A stretch of 33,492 bases of DNA from Hemicentrotus pulcherrimus (Eukaryota > Echinodermata > Echinoidea > Camarodonta > Strongylocentrotidae). A program made the translations under genes and the position numbers. The notes under the pieces were generated by a model, which saw only the letters and a program-made list of their open reading frames with translations, did not search any database and was not told the DNA's origin. The stretch lies in assembly GCA_003118195.1 (NCBI GenBank), contig BEXV01000026.1, positions 453,291 through 486,782 of the forward strand, read 5' to 3'. This document shows, piece after piece, positions 1-12,083 of the stretch (its first letter is position 1; each line of letters starts with the position of its first letter).

Positions 1-60
1 TCTCTCTCTCTCTCTCTCTCTCCATTCTTTCTCTATTTAATTCTAAGTCTCCCCCTCTCA

Positions 61-91
<31 letters not shown>

Positions 92-112
92 ACACCTCTT
101 TCACATCTTTAT
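1..112. repeat. (TC)n polypyrimidine tract
   Basis: The window opens inside a TC dinucleotide repeat (1-23). A second run at 61-92 is separated from it by pyrimidine-rich but non-repeated sequence. This is a simple-sequence tract with no coding meaning. It begins before the window, so its full length is unknown. Confidence 0.9.
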
Positions 113-1030
113 TCTCCGAAGGACCGCAGTGTATTTAGGGAAAGGAGTAGTTAGGGCCACACGCCCTATAGGACCTTCCAGTTAAACAGTGAGCACAAAA
201 AAACGCCCGACAGCAGGGAGAAAATAACAATGAGGGATCTCGTTCCTCACGTGATTACGTTTCTTAACGATATTGCGTAATTCTGCACCTTAAAAAGAAA
301 CTATAAGGCAGATCAGGAAATTGTTTTGTTAAGTGCTGAAAAAATTAACAATTATTTACAATCAACCTAAAAACGATCAATCACTTTGCTCCCTCAAATA
401 TTCTTCTTCCTGCCTTTACTTCGAAAACTCAATATATGGTGATATATAGGAATATAATAATAAAGAGTAATCCGTTCAATTCTCTGACGAAAAATTTCCA
501 GACTAATCATCTTGTGGATCGCTCGTCACGTTGTTTTTCTTGGAACAGTACCCAAAGCCCACCAAACCTGGCACAGCATGCACTATTCATAGCGACGAAT
601 TAAGGTTCGGAGGGTGTGTATGACATTTTCGGGGAACTACATGAGACGGGGATCAAATGCTGATTATAGACGGTAAATCCCGTCTTCACGCTTCGTGCTT
701 GAGATCAAATGGCGTCTTATACATCCTCAACTAGCGGAAGGATCATCGAAGACTATGGGGGGCAAGATTTCATACCTCAAACATTGTATGCATGATATTA
801 TAGCCTGCGGTAGTTCCCTTTAGATGCTCACATTATAGCTTCGCTTAAAGTCGCAAGGGAATTTCCAGGGTATAGGGAAATGTTGTTTGACTGCTACATT
901 GGAGGTGATCCTAATCCTGAACTAGAATTAGAATTCTAGAATTCGTCAACATGAGTCAATTTTTTCATGGTGAAGCAAAATAATTCATCTTAAAATTATA
1001 GATTACGTGTTGCTTTGTCATTTTCTCCGT
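113..1030. other. No gene seen
   Basis: This is unique-looking AT-rich DNA with a GC-richer patch around 540-800. No open frame longer than about 60 codons and no recognisable protein motif were found on either strand. A 6-bp inverted repeat (AGACGG/CCGTCT, about 668-685) is too short to interpret. Confidence 0.6.
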
Positions 1031-1232
1031 TGTATTCTTATTATCCTACTCCTCCTTTTCCTCATTCTTCGTCATCTTCTTCATCTTCTTCCTCTGCTTC
1101 TTTTTTCTTCTTTTACTTATTCTTCTCCTTCTCTTTTTAATAGTTTGTCTATTCCTTCTTCTGTCGTCTTCTTCGTGTTTGTCTTCTTCTTCTTTTTTTT
1201 CTCCCTCCTTTCTTCCCCTTCATCTTCTTCAC
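1031..1232 (+). repeat. CTT/CTTCTT-rich pyrimidine tract
   Basis: About 200 bases are nearly all pyrimidine on the + strand, with imperfect CTT, CTTCTTC and CTCCTT units. The 83-codon open frame here (1007-1258) consists of Leu/Phe/Ser runs produced by the repeat and is not a gene. Such long homopyrimidine strands can form triplex DNA under suitable conditions, which is general knowledge and not shown here. Confidence 0.8.
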
Positions 1233-3135
1233 GGTCTTATCTATCAAGTCTCAACTAGTACCTTGTCCACCTAACCTTAATGCTATTCTCCTCCATTACA
1301 TTCTTTCAAGATATTCCTCGCATCTTTCCCATCCCCATCCTCTCATGTCCTATATATACCACGCATCTTCATCTCCGCATCGCATCATCTTTTATCGTTG
1401 AATACACTTCTTTTAATTGGACCCTCCACCCCCTAGCGCTACCTATGTGTCCTCTTGACTCTGTCTTTAGAGGCGCCTCTCTCGAAACATGATCTCATGC
1501 CCCGGACCAAACTTCAACGCCGTGTTGAAAGAATAGATAGTGGACGGAAATTAGAAGACGAATAACAAGGCTTAAAATGTGTCAATTAATTTCCAGTGCA
1601 TCTGATGCCCCCTAGTCAATGGCTATTACGGGACAAATAGAGTTTAGACTGAAAAAACAATCGTATTTTCAGAAGGAAGGGGACCGTATCAAATGACCGA
1701 TACGATTCTAAATCGAAGAAGACAAATATGTTGTCGTAATACAATCATCGAACCCAGGTTGGTACTCTATTCTCATTCATGAAACATCTTTCGTTCGTAA
1801 GTTTCAGTTTATTCATCTTACGATTTCAATTTACGTTAGATATTAGGAGAGTGTATAAAAGTTTTAATTTACCTCCCATATCATTTATCATGTGAAGTTG
1901 TTTTTTGTTGGTTTGTGTGCGTGTATGTTTTAATTTTTTATTTTTAGGGGGGTTGTTATTCATTATTTATTGATACTTCCGATCATCATTATTGAATTGC
2001 CCAAGATGCCCTTTTAGCTCAGAAAGGATGCGTATCTCAATTTAACTTATTCTATTTGAATGAGACATTAAGATGAAGAAATCGCGAAACTGCACGTCTC
2101 TCGTGTTTTTCGCCAGTGTTTCCGGCCTAAAAAGTGGAGGGGGGGGGGGAAAGATCATAAATTTTAAAAATACCCCAAATCTTGTTGCTTTTCTTACGTC
2201 TACTTCAAACTATTTCATTCTAAAGCGTCAATTCTGTCGATGTAACCAATTGATCCTCTCTATCACTTTGCTATGTTTCACAGGAAACTTTTATCGAAAA
2301 TACTTTAAACACTTGAGATAATTCCAAATTTGGAAAATCATTTTCAGACTTTTGCTGTTCACATGACAGAAATTGAAGTGGTTAAAACACAATTCCCGCG
2401 CTATTGACGTCATAATGACGTGCATGATATACGCTGGGATCAAGATGCGCTGCGGAACGGATTAAGTTTTAATAATTCGTTGGATTCCACCCTTTTTTGA
2501 ACCAGGGCGATTTTGCGCGGTAGACGCAGATAACGAAAATGTCCATTGAAATTGGTATTAAAGCAGATTATCATGAATTTCCTGAATCTTAACATTTTCG
2601 ATTGTGCCCTTTGGGTAAGATTTTTCCTGCTTTTTTGAAATCCTTTTTGATATTGCCTGGAATAAATCACGAGGAGAGATAATAAAGTCTCCTAACGCAT
2701 TAGTTTTAGACGCTGTCAATATAGGTCGTTTTGGGGTGAAAGTTAGCAACATTCTGCTTTAGTCTTGCGACCGTCGCCTCTCCTGAGAGGGAAGAATTAT
2801 TCATTCAAATATTTTGCAAAATGTATTGACTATTGACCACTTGGGTTAAATTGAACGATTTGATAGATTTTCAAGTTTATCAGGCGTTGTGTCGATAGGT
2901 TGTTAAAGTTTCGTTCTGAAATTATAATCCAAATACATATATTTGGCGGGGTTAGAGTAAAATTTAACACTTTAGATGCAACAGACAACCATACAAACCC
3001 ACCACTCCCGAACACACAAAATAAGACAACTACCAAATATGATATCACCGCATGATCCATTAGACTACAAATGCGGGATTTTTGTTTCATCTTTTAGAAA
3101 ATGGGCGTGGTTTTTGGTCAAGCGAGTTTCCCACC
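1233..3135. other. No gene seen; contains a G11 run
   Basis: AT-rich unique sequence with only short open frames of unlike composition. It includes an 11-base oligo-G run at 2139-2149. Overlapping minus-strand frames at 2440-2752 have no recognisable motif or convincing splice sites. Confidence 0.6.
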
Positions 3136-3212
3136 ACCTTCCTCTCTCTCTTTCTCTCTCTTTCTACATTTTCCCTCCATCTCACCCATACTCCTTCCTC
3201 TCTCTCTATCTT
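3136..3212 (+). repeat. CT-rich low-complexity tract
   Basis: Interrupted CTCTCT/TTTC units on the + strand, not coding. The Leu/Ser-rich frame read across it is a repeat artefact. Confidence 0.8.
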
Positions 3213-6200
3213 TGGCATAATCCATAATGAAACAAAGGAATCGTTAGTCTTTACATCTTAATCAAGTACATGGTCTACTAGATAGAAGGCTGAATATTCA
3301 TTTAAAAAAATGACAAACAGGAGGAAAAAAAGAAGATGAAAGATGTCTAAAACAAACAGTTCGGTATCAAGAGTTGAAATTAGGGTGAGCGAGTTCCGTG
3401 CAACCAGAAAATGTGCAATACTGATTAGACTGAGAACAATTTAGATGCCAGCGTCGTCTGGTATCTTAGCTTGCAACCAAAGAAAACAACACTCGCCGTT
3501 TCTGGTAAAAGAAAAGACCAAAGGATACATAAGTTCCCCCCCCCCCCAAGGAAAGCCCACCCCTGCGATTGGTATAACCTCCTCTTCCTTGAAAAACAAC
3601 AACACTCAGGAGCGTTGTCCAAAGTGAGGAGGGCCGATCTTTTATTAATTTTTAACGATGGCTAAAAACGAAACATTGGTTTAATTATCTTTCACTTCAG
3701 ATTAAAGCACTATGAAGAATCGTTTTTGTTTTTGTTAAATAAATGTATGTATAGTAATTACACTAAATATTTGGTTCGAAATATTGCTACGCCGTGATCT
3801 TCTGCCTGTGACCGAGCAGTTTTTCCACCTAAAAATAGCCATACGTCATGGGTTTTACAGAAAAAGATGAATATTTTTCTAGCTTTTGATCCATATATTA
3901 ATGAATGTATATAGAAACTGTTCGGGACAATTGAATACAGGTTTATTAAACATGAAAGCATCTCCGACAAACAGCACAATATTTGATTACGTTTCATTTA
4001 AATGACTTAGGTTCCAACGCCGTGGTAAGTTTAGAAGGAGTGCAATTTAATATCCTTTCTTTATTATAGGGAGATCACGAGCATTCAAATAAATAATATA
4101 TTGCATTTCAGAAAGAAAGAAAGCAAGAGAAAGCTAGAACTTTGTTTTTTACAATCTTGTAATGGTCTGCAAAATCGGATCTTACAACTCGATCCATGTT
4201 TATACGTTTAATGTAGTGGCCACGGTATCGTGATAATCTTTTCTACATATTTTCACAAAATGAGATAGGTGGGGGAGGGGTATTATTTGTCATTAATGCA
4301 CGGGAACGCACCTGGTAATATCCATCTTCCAATATTCAAACCCAGATCCCTTCTTAGAAATACTCATCAAGCTTCCCTGAATTTCCGAAGGGGAGATGTC
4401 TGCCAAAAAGAGCGCCATTTGAAATCAAGAGCCCTCCCTGTGTTGTGAGCTTTACTTCTACGACGGCGCCGCCACCTGCCGGACCAATCCAATCTCATAA
4501 AAGCTATCTCTGGAACCTCGATATAGGATTCATCTTGCTATTAATAACCTGTGATGGTTATGTCACGTGCTTACAATGATTTACACTCATGTTTTACAAA
4601 CCAGGGTGTATGAGGGGGATAAATAGTTTTACGTGATGCACCCGCAAAACCGGAGAAAATGCTTGAGGTGTTATTGAAGAAAACATCCCTTGACTGGTTG
4701 GCGTGTTTCCATCTCTCTGCAGCGATGACCAGACCTGTCTATGCTGACCTCTCGTCGAACTTTGTATATTATTTCAGGATGGAATCTGGATTAAGAAGGA
4801 TTTGGAGGGAGATGAAATAGGCATGGATTAAGTGAGGGTATGGAGTGAGGGGTTGCATTATGGCCCCTTTGTTATTTTTCTGGGTTAATTAATGTATCAA
4901 CGGTCAGTATACAACCATGTAGACTAAAAGGGAAACATGAGTATTGATAGGTCTACATCCCCCTTAAAAATCAACAAATAAAACTGAAAAATCTGTGATT
5001 AAAGAGACGGTTGGTCTGATTTCCGGACTACTAAGATCGGAAGAATAGTCTGTTGTTAATCAATTTCAGCTCATGATCAGTGATTCACACAGTAAGATTC
5101 TTTCCACTGGTTACTTTAAAAACATGTAGCCTAATATTAATCATTACATTATAGATTATAGAAAAGATAATTATCATTGAACTGTTTTAGAAATTAATAG
5201 ATATCAGTCATCTAATAAATGCATTTCCTTGGTTCTCCTCGTAAAAAGAATGATATTAGAATTGGTAAACAAACAAACAAAAAACACGATCGCACAAACT
5301 TTAAAACGTTAAACCTTAAAACAAACTTAACTGTCAATAGCTTTGTGTGGCAATGTGTGAGTCACCTATAATGGCATGTTCTAAATTATGACAGTGACAT
5401 ATTGCGTAATCCGAACATATTAATAGGCAACGTAATATTGGAATGAAATTGGCTCAACGTTGATTTCCTGAAAGTCTTTCAGAACGTATACAAATTTTAA
5501 TCAGAATTAGTTTTCTTGCTGATACCGAAAATATGGCGAATCTAAAGAGGAAAACGTGGGTGATTGTCCTGTTTCTTTATGTAGGTGAAGGAGGAAAAAC
5601 TTGTCTAATTTCAGCTCTGCGAAGGAATGCCACAGGGCATATTTGCGAGAAACTGGAGCAATTACTTTTGGCAACTTCGTGGCTACTTTCTAATCTTCTG
5701 CAAACACCGTACAAGAAGATGAGACCTCGTGTCGTGTCATTTCTCCGAAAAAAAGTCACACGTTTTCATGTCATTGTCTATTTTGAAGCTCATGTTTGTT
5801 AATTCCCATCCGTTCTATATATCCCGTATCCAACAAGTCCAAAGAGAAATACGGATGGCAATACCTTTTTGTTTTCAAAATCGCAAAACGATTACGTGCC
5901 CCTTCAAACTAGCTACAATGAGCGCAATATTTGTAGTGCAAAACAAAGATTGATAATTGACCTTGCGGTGAACTGATCTAGCAGCAACTTGGTTTCAAAG
6001 AAAGAAGACAAGTGTCTGATAAATTAGGAAATGTTTTGTCTTATCTGGAAGTAGTTTAGCAGCTATTAGAGTCAGTTTTTCCAGACACGACATCATCTTG
6101 AAATGCAGTCTTAGAAGCAAAAGCGTTCCACTTTTGTTGAACTTTACATCGGAATGTCCTTAGACTCCTCCACCTCAGGAATACTGAAATCAGTTTCTCT

Positions 6201-6237
6201 TATGTTCTTTAAACTGGCGTGTTCAGAATTTGATAAC
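3213..6237. other. No gene seen; C12 run and a small CCAAT-containing GC patch
   Basis: Mostly AT-rich unique DNA. A 12-base oligo-C run lies at 3536-3547. A GC-richer patch at about 4380-4510 contains a GGCGCC core, two adjacent CCAAT pentamers on the + strand (about 4483-4495) and a nearby CATAAAAG. This is superficially promoter-like, but I see no open first exon downstream. The 89-codon + frame at 5533-5802 has no recognisable domain. Confidence 0.5.
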
Positions 6238-6274
6238 GGGGGGGGGGTCTAAGCAGCACCGGGTGCTGTAGACC
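6238..6274. repeat. G10 run overlapping a GC-rich hairpin
   Basis: Ten G residues (6238-6247) lead into an inverted repeat at 6246-6274. GGTCTA and CAGCACC on the left arm pair with GGTGCTG and TAGACC on the right. The left arm carries a 2-base AG bulge and the centre is a single base. Thirteen of the arm positions can pair, which is unusual in such AT-rich surroundings. Confidence 0.6.
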
Positions 6275-7910
6275 CATTGCATATTGCATCGGTGGGGTGC
6301 ACGCTCCTCCTCCCCTACNCGTATGTGAGGTACGCCACTCCAACTTTTTGTTTTAACATGGACATTCAGCTCAGTAATCATTTAAAAGAAAATACATTCA
6401 CGATATATCCTTCTGACAACAACTAAAAATTATTTTAAGTTTGAAAAGCCTGCACCCGTTTACAATTGTATATAATTTGTTTCCCTTTGTCGATTTGTAT
6501 GTTCATTTTTTAGAAATAATTAACCTCAGATTTTCTGAAAAAAAGTTTCTATTCCAAATACTAGTAAATTAAATGTATTAATGTTTTTGTTTAAAGGAAA
6601 ATGTGCAGGCCTGCTTCGCGTGCGGTAAAGGAAATCTTGTAAAGTTTCGGAAGATGTGGGAGATTATTCAATATTTTTCTTAAGATATTCTTGCCGCGAG
6701 AGTGTTTGAATAAATGAATTCACTTATAAGAAGGAAAGATTAAACCACCTACAGCATACCTCAAAGGGAAAAGCAATTAAGTTAAAGAAGGAAAAGGAAA
6801 TGTGGTATAATCCAGGCCTTCAATTAAAATTACGAACAGAAAATGTGGTTGAAAGTTCATCCGAAGTCGACGCCATTTAAGCAATTCATAATCTTGTTCT
6901 TTTCTTCATATAACAGAAAAGATACAAGCATTGGCTTATTTTTCGGAAGTAGGAACGGAAATCGTATTGCTCTTGCACCGAGTTTTTTTTTTTATCTGCA
7001 AGATTTGTATTTCTGTTTTCAATGGAACATAATACATATCTATATATAAACCTTGAAACAAGTTTGGAAATTCTAGATTCATTGATTATGAATCTCTTGT
7101 CACGGCATAATTATCGGTATGTTAAGAATTATTATAAATGTTGTTTATTCCTATTTAAAATGATACCCCATTCGTTATGATTTTCCATTCATGGACTGGG
7201 CGGTACATCAAAATAAAGGGTCAAAGTCAAAAGCGAGAAGTTGCAAACTGCACTGCACTTGTTCGGCTGTGTATTCTTCTTTCAGAGTGTAGGGCTGCTG
7301 TGTTTTCAGGCGATCTCCCAAGAGCAACATACACAAGCCACACTGAAATCGAACAAACATGCAAGCACTAACAAAATCAAGCTTTATCACTCAAACAACC
7401 ACACATAAGTATTCAAACAAGCATGCAATAAACTTCATTTCACATGAATGCATGTATTTTCAACATTTGTTAAATTAGGCATAATGCTTAAGAAAGTTGA
7501 TATCCAAACAGTAACGAATCTTGCCCGACATGTCACCATGGTTCATGAGTTTCGCTTTCGGATTCTTTAGTAATTAGCATTCATGGATGACCAGTTGGGA
7601 TCAATAGCCCCACAGTCATTAACAAAAATCACACTCTCCAGTGTCAAAGAAAAAAGGTGCTCTGTATAACAAGTACCAGTGCTCATCAGTGCACTTTGAA
7701 ACTTTTTTGCTTTTGACAGTGTTAATTTTTTACAATGTGTTTGCCTTTTTCATTGNCAATACTCTTTACAATTACATCAAACGTTTATATTTTACTTCAT
7801 TATCATGTATAGAACATACCGTAAGATGTTTACTTTTCTTCTTTCCACTCCTGTTTTTTTATGATTTTGTCTAGTATTATAAATTTATTAAAGAGAGATG
7901 TATATTATGT
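6275..7910. other. No gene seen
   Basis: AT-rich unique sequence with single ambiguous bases at 6319 and 7756. Open frames of 60-77 codons at 6843-7049, 7177-7371 and 7641-7874 have phenylalanine/tyrosine-rich or mixed composition expected of non-coding AT-rich DNA. No splice-flanked exon was recognised. Confidence 0.55.
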
Positions 7911-8072
7911 CAATCTATCTATCTATTTACCTATCTATCTTTCTTTCTATCTATCTTGCTCTATCCACCTGGGCCTCTATCCACCTTGGCCAATCTTTTT
8001 GTCTACCCACGTGTGTGTGTGTGTGTGTATGTGTGGATTTTTTTCTTCTTCTACGTATCTTTCTATCTATCT
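7911..8072 (+). repeat. Degenerate (TATC)n with (GT)n microsatellite
   Basis: Imperfect TATC/TTTC tetranucleotide units run from 7911 to about 7990, followed by a pure GT run at 8011-8028, then further TATC units to 8072. It is a compound microsatellite likely to vary in length between individuals. Confidence 0.85.
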
Positions 8073-9712
8073 GAATATGTATCTAACGAAATAGCATGAA
8101 CTTTTATTCCAAGAATAATCTTCCAATTTCCATGCTCAATATTTACCAAAGGTTCATAAAAACAAGGCAATAATAAAGATATCCCCACGTCATGTCTAAA
8201 CTATGTCATTGCCAGACATAGCAAGAAGGGATCAAGGAGTCTTTAGGCATGCGTCACAAACCAATATAAACGTGTCTATAGATTGTCTTCGCGGGAAATC
8301 TTTGGCACAATGAATCAAATCTTTATTTCTAAAACATTTTTTTTTCCGATTTCCAAATCTAAGACACTCGATTGTTCCATCACCGTCTTCAGACGCCTAC
8401 ACGCTCTATCTACAATGACGCACTTTATATGTTTTGACGCACTTATGATTTGATGATCTTCACACAATAATTTTATTGTGTAAAATAACACTTACGTAAT
8501 AAATCAAAAATGTGTATAACAACAGAGAACATTCTTGGCGTGGGAAACATTAATGTGTACAACAATTTATACGTATACCTTAAAACCCAACGCTTGATTT
8601 ATACCAACGCATCGAATGTAAAAAGAAACTGGTCGTCAAGACTCGTGATTCATATGGCATTGCATTTTATTACATTAAAAAAATATGTATACAAGTCTCA
8701 TGAAAAATTGTTGTTTGTATTTTAATAATGAAAGATCTATTCCGTATTTTCCCAAAAGCGCTTTTTGATTTATAAAAAACTAAATACCTGCTGACTTTTG
8801 GTGCTTAATGTTTCGTTTCAGTAATCAGTTTTGTTTGGGTTCCAATTGATAAGTTCTAAAGATTATTTCCTTGGAATAGGAAAGTAAGAAACAATTATTT
8901 AAAAGAAAATCCTTTTAACATATGTTCAATTATTACCTAATTTACATACCATGAACCATTGGATTTTCTTTAACATTATTTTAGGACTTATTCGCTTGAT
9001 TTGTATTATTATGGCGGTTTTCAATGTTTTAGACATCACTGCCATTGTTCTGCTTTTCGTTTATTTCAGTGTTTCAAATGACAACTATTCTAAAATTTAA
9101 GAGTACATTTACTTGAGTTTATCACTGTAAGTCAAATATCTGCAGACTTTTGTTGTTGAATGTTAATATTTGAAGTTATTCTGGTTTTCAATAACTTTTG
9201 CTGCCATTGTTTTCATTGTTCTGAAAAAGACCAATAAAATACATACTTTCTCTGGATAGGCAACTAAAAGGGAAAAACCAACACCCGCTTTTTATCAAAA
9301 GTGTGTTTACTTCTTGAATAATCGTTATTATTACTTTTTTTAAATTTCTGTCGCTAATTTTCTAGATATGTATGATGAAGATGATACGAATTGCCTTTAG
9401 ACTCCTGTTATGAGATATTTCTTGAACCAAGTATTTGCTTCGAATGAAAGAGTAATTTTACATCTACAGAAGATCAATACATGTATAAATGAAATTGTAT
9501 ATAAACTAATGTAAAAGGAAATTACTCCTCTCACCTATTGTTATCGTATTCTTAGCCAAATTGTTTAATGGAAAAGATTTAGATGATTGAAGGACGACAA
9601 TGTTTTTTATTAACACATTCACAGAGTAATCGAAACGCAAGAGAAGCACAATGAGTTGGTATTTGAATTCCATCTTTTCATTGGCGTATTGGGAGGAGTG
9701 GGGCGCTCCTCT

Positions 9713-9714
<2 letters not shown>
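8073..9714. other. No gene seen
   Basis: AT-rich sequence without coding frames that I can support. No inverted-repeat element ends or tRNA-like boxes were noticed. Confidence 0.55.

Positions 9715-9747
<33 letters not shown>
9715..9747 (+). repeat. (CT)n microsatellite
   Basis: About 16 uninterrupted CT units followed by looser pyrimidine-rich sequence to about 9790. Confidence 0.9.
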
Positions 9748-9748
<1 letters not shown>

Positions 9749-9795
9749 TCTCTATCTCACTATCTTTTCCTCTCCCTCTCTCATTTTGTTTTCTT

Positions 9796-10032
9796 TTAGT
9801 ATTCCGGTTGAAGGTAACAAATCCCCCTTTTAGCTTCGCCTGCGCCACTTTTCATCACAATATCCACTATGTCCGGCACATCTTTGGGTGACCATTCCTG
9901 ATTCCTGGTAGTACCTCTCGATGCACTACTGCTACTCGTACTGGAATCATCCCGTAACCTCCTGGTTATCACACCAGGCTGTGACAGGTTTTTATTGGAT
10001 GGACTGGGAACTATGATTAATGTCGCCACTCA
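9796..10032 (-). other. Candidate exon or coding remnant, unknown product
   Basis: A GC-richer block is open on the minus strand from stop to stop for about 78 codons. The reading contains a serine-rich stretch (DDSSTSSSSASRG) followed by a mixed charged/hydrophobic segment (EWSPKDVPDIVDIVMKSG) that looks more protein-like than its surroundings. A possible acceptor, CTGTCACAG on the minus strand, places an exon start at 9978. A weak donor, GAG then GTACTA, would end it at 9915. No ATG starts the frame and I recognise no domain. It may be an internal exon, a pseudogene piece or chance. Confidence 0.22.
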
Positions 10033-10611
10033 ATAATGGATGCGTGGAGAGGAGCATGCTAGTAATTGATGATGTTATTACTCCGTAGGACAAGCTCTGA
10101 TGGCTATTTCTGTCACACCTCGGCTTTCCAAAATGCTTCCTCCATCTTGTTACACCTACACATCCGTTGTATATACTTTGTCACCTGCGGTGATTTTGTG
10201 ATTTTATCATATAAGAGGAATAGGTTGATGAATATTTAATATATTCTGAGGTTTATGTTACATACGAATACAAAGCGATAGGGTGTCGCCTGTCCATCCC
10301 ATGGCCATTGTACACGAAGCGTATATTATGGCTGACCCAGGACTGCGTCAGCAACTGGTGCGGTTACTGACGCTTCACGTGAGAGTGACGTGTTTAAAAT
10401 TAATGCACATTAGAGGGTTATTGGCGTATTGACGTAAGAATATTGTGGTATATCTATTTCAGTCATAATTTATCTGATCAGAATGACCGTTGTTTTTTAA
10501 CTAAGCCACTGAACAGTGGATGAAAGCACAGGTAAACAAATTTAACAAAATGCACTGAAAATTACCGTGGAATGTTAAACTGTTAAAGGCTCTTTTCCCC
10601 CGCAGGAACCA
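10033..10611. other. No gene seen
   Basis: Unique AT-rich sequence. Nothing recognisable on either strand. Confidence 0.55.
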
Positions 10612-10692
10612 CCCCCCCCCCCTTCTTGTATACATTACACCCTCTCTCTCTCTCTCTCTCTCTCTCCCCCTCTCTCTCTCACACACACACAC
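10612..10692 (+). repeat. C11 run, (CT)n and (AC)n compound tract
   Basis: Eleven C (10612-10622), then after a short unique spacer CT units interrupted by CCCCC (10642-10680), then an AC run (10680-10692). Frames of 65-77 codons read across it on both strands consist of Leu/Ser or Glu/Arg runs and are artefacts. Confidence 0.9.
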
Positions 10693-10861
10693 CCTCTCTA
10701 ACTCTTCCCTTGCTTTCTCTTTCCACTCCCACACTCACTTTCCGCATGTTGCTTGTCACTGCTTCAATCAAATTAAATTCAATTCGTTTTATCAAACCAT
10801 TTAAAATAAAAAAAACAGTATAAAAATTATGTGTGTATGAACATTATTGATACAGTGAAAA

Positions 10862-11235
10862 TGGTCAGGGTGTCCCTAAAAGCCAAGCCTTGATTAATGG
10901 GGCTCCCAATACATAAATAAATATACATAGCATAAACATGAGATACAAACAATCTTAGTTATTAAAAAAACATTAAAACGTTAAGCACTAAACATACAGG
11001 TAAAGGGGAAAAGGATAAGGCGAAATAAGAAAACGTACGGAGGAGGGATGAAATTACATGCCTATTTGACGTAGGTATTATTGAACGTTTTAGTTTGCTT
11101 TTAAATGAAGAAACATTAGTGCTGGAGATCAGAAGGGAGGGAATTCCATATTCGAGGACCAGCAGATTTAAATGCAATAAGAGTTGATTGATTATGTGCT
11201 AAAAGAGTGGAATTTGGAGTGGGAACAGTTATTAT
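10862..11235 (-). mobile_element. 3' end of a decayed non-LTR retrotransposon (LINE, CR1/L2/Jockey-like)
   Basis: Read on the minus strand, 11229 to about 11065 encodes the typical C-terminal end of a LINE reverse-transcriptase protein. It starts TVPTPNSTLL, continues SAGPRIWNSLPSDLQ and, after a change of frame near 11115-11130, STNVSSFKSKLKRSII. The pattern of GP(R)xWNSLP, a short spacer, then S-FK-LK is characteristic of CR1/L2/Jockey-type ORF2 ends (family knowledge). The frameshift shows that the copy is dead. Beyond the coding end lies an AT-rich 3' UTR-like segment to about 10862. The element is 5'-truncated, which is usual for LINE insertions. Assignment to a named clade needs a repeat-library search. 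Confidence 0.75.
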
Positions 11236-12083
11236 ATTGATGGTAGACAGTATTATACGGAAATAGATTTGTTATATTAAGAGGTGCTAAATTATGTTTC
11301 ACGTAACATGTCACTGCTTCTCTGTTCATCTTTCACACCTTTCTTGTGTTTTTATCTCTGCAGAAAGTTTGCTGTTAATTGTGGATTGGTATATAAAAGG
11401 TGACTAATATCTGAAAGATCAGAAGTGAACGAATTCGTGATTGACATATACCTTACGAAACGAAATTATTATGTAACTATCACTACGGCACAGACTGGTA
11501 CTTAAAGCTTGACAAACTTTCCAAATTTAGCCCTCGACTCAAAATTGTCAAGTCCTCAAAAGACATATTTGTATTCACTCCATCACCACTCGTCCCTACA
11601 TTGGGAAACATTAATGATTAACTATGGATGATTAAGACGTGATCAAATTTCGTTCGGTTTGAATTTGAAATTAATATTATATATGTAGTCATTTCGTATT
11701 AAGAGAACATGTAAGTCCAAAGGTGAAAGACTTATTGCTTTTCCGTTCATAATTTATATTTTATTCATGTCCTCCAGTATTGTCACCTTTCTCCTTCCTT
11801 GCTGATTAATTGATCAGAAACATTGAGAACTATGAATGTGAGCTATCATGTTTCAGCTATTTGACTAGCTAGATCATTATACACGACCACTAGAATTACC
11901 CCGAATTTCCTGTCATATACCCCCGCCCTCTCCCCACCAAGTGTTATTTAGGGTACGAGTATATAAGCTTGTTCCCTCCCTTTGAAAACTTCCCCCTGTC
12001 TCAGGACTGCCAACATTTCTGACCCCCTTTCGTGGGCCTTTTCTGCCTTGGAGACCCCCTGAATGTGGAACAATACTCAATAA
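11236..12083. other. No gene seen
   Basis: AT-rich sequence between the LINE remnant and the gap. GC content rises near 11900-12083. No coding frame there survives once the N-filled frames are discounted. Confidence 0.5.

Noticed and set aside
5533..5802. 89-codon + frame starting with ATG
   Set aside because: No domain, no flanking splice or promoter evidence, and an overlapping open frame on the other strand.
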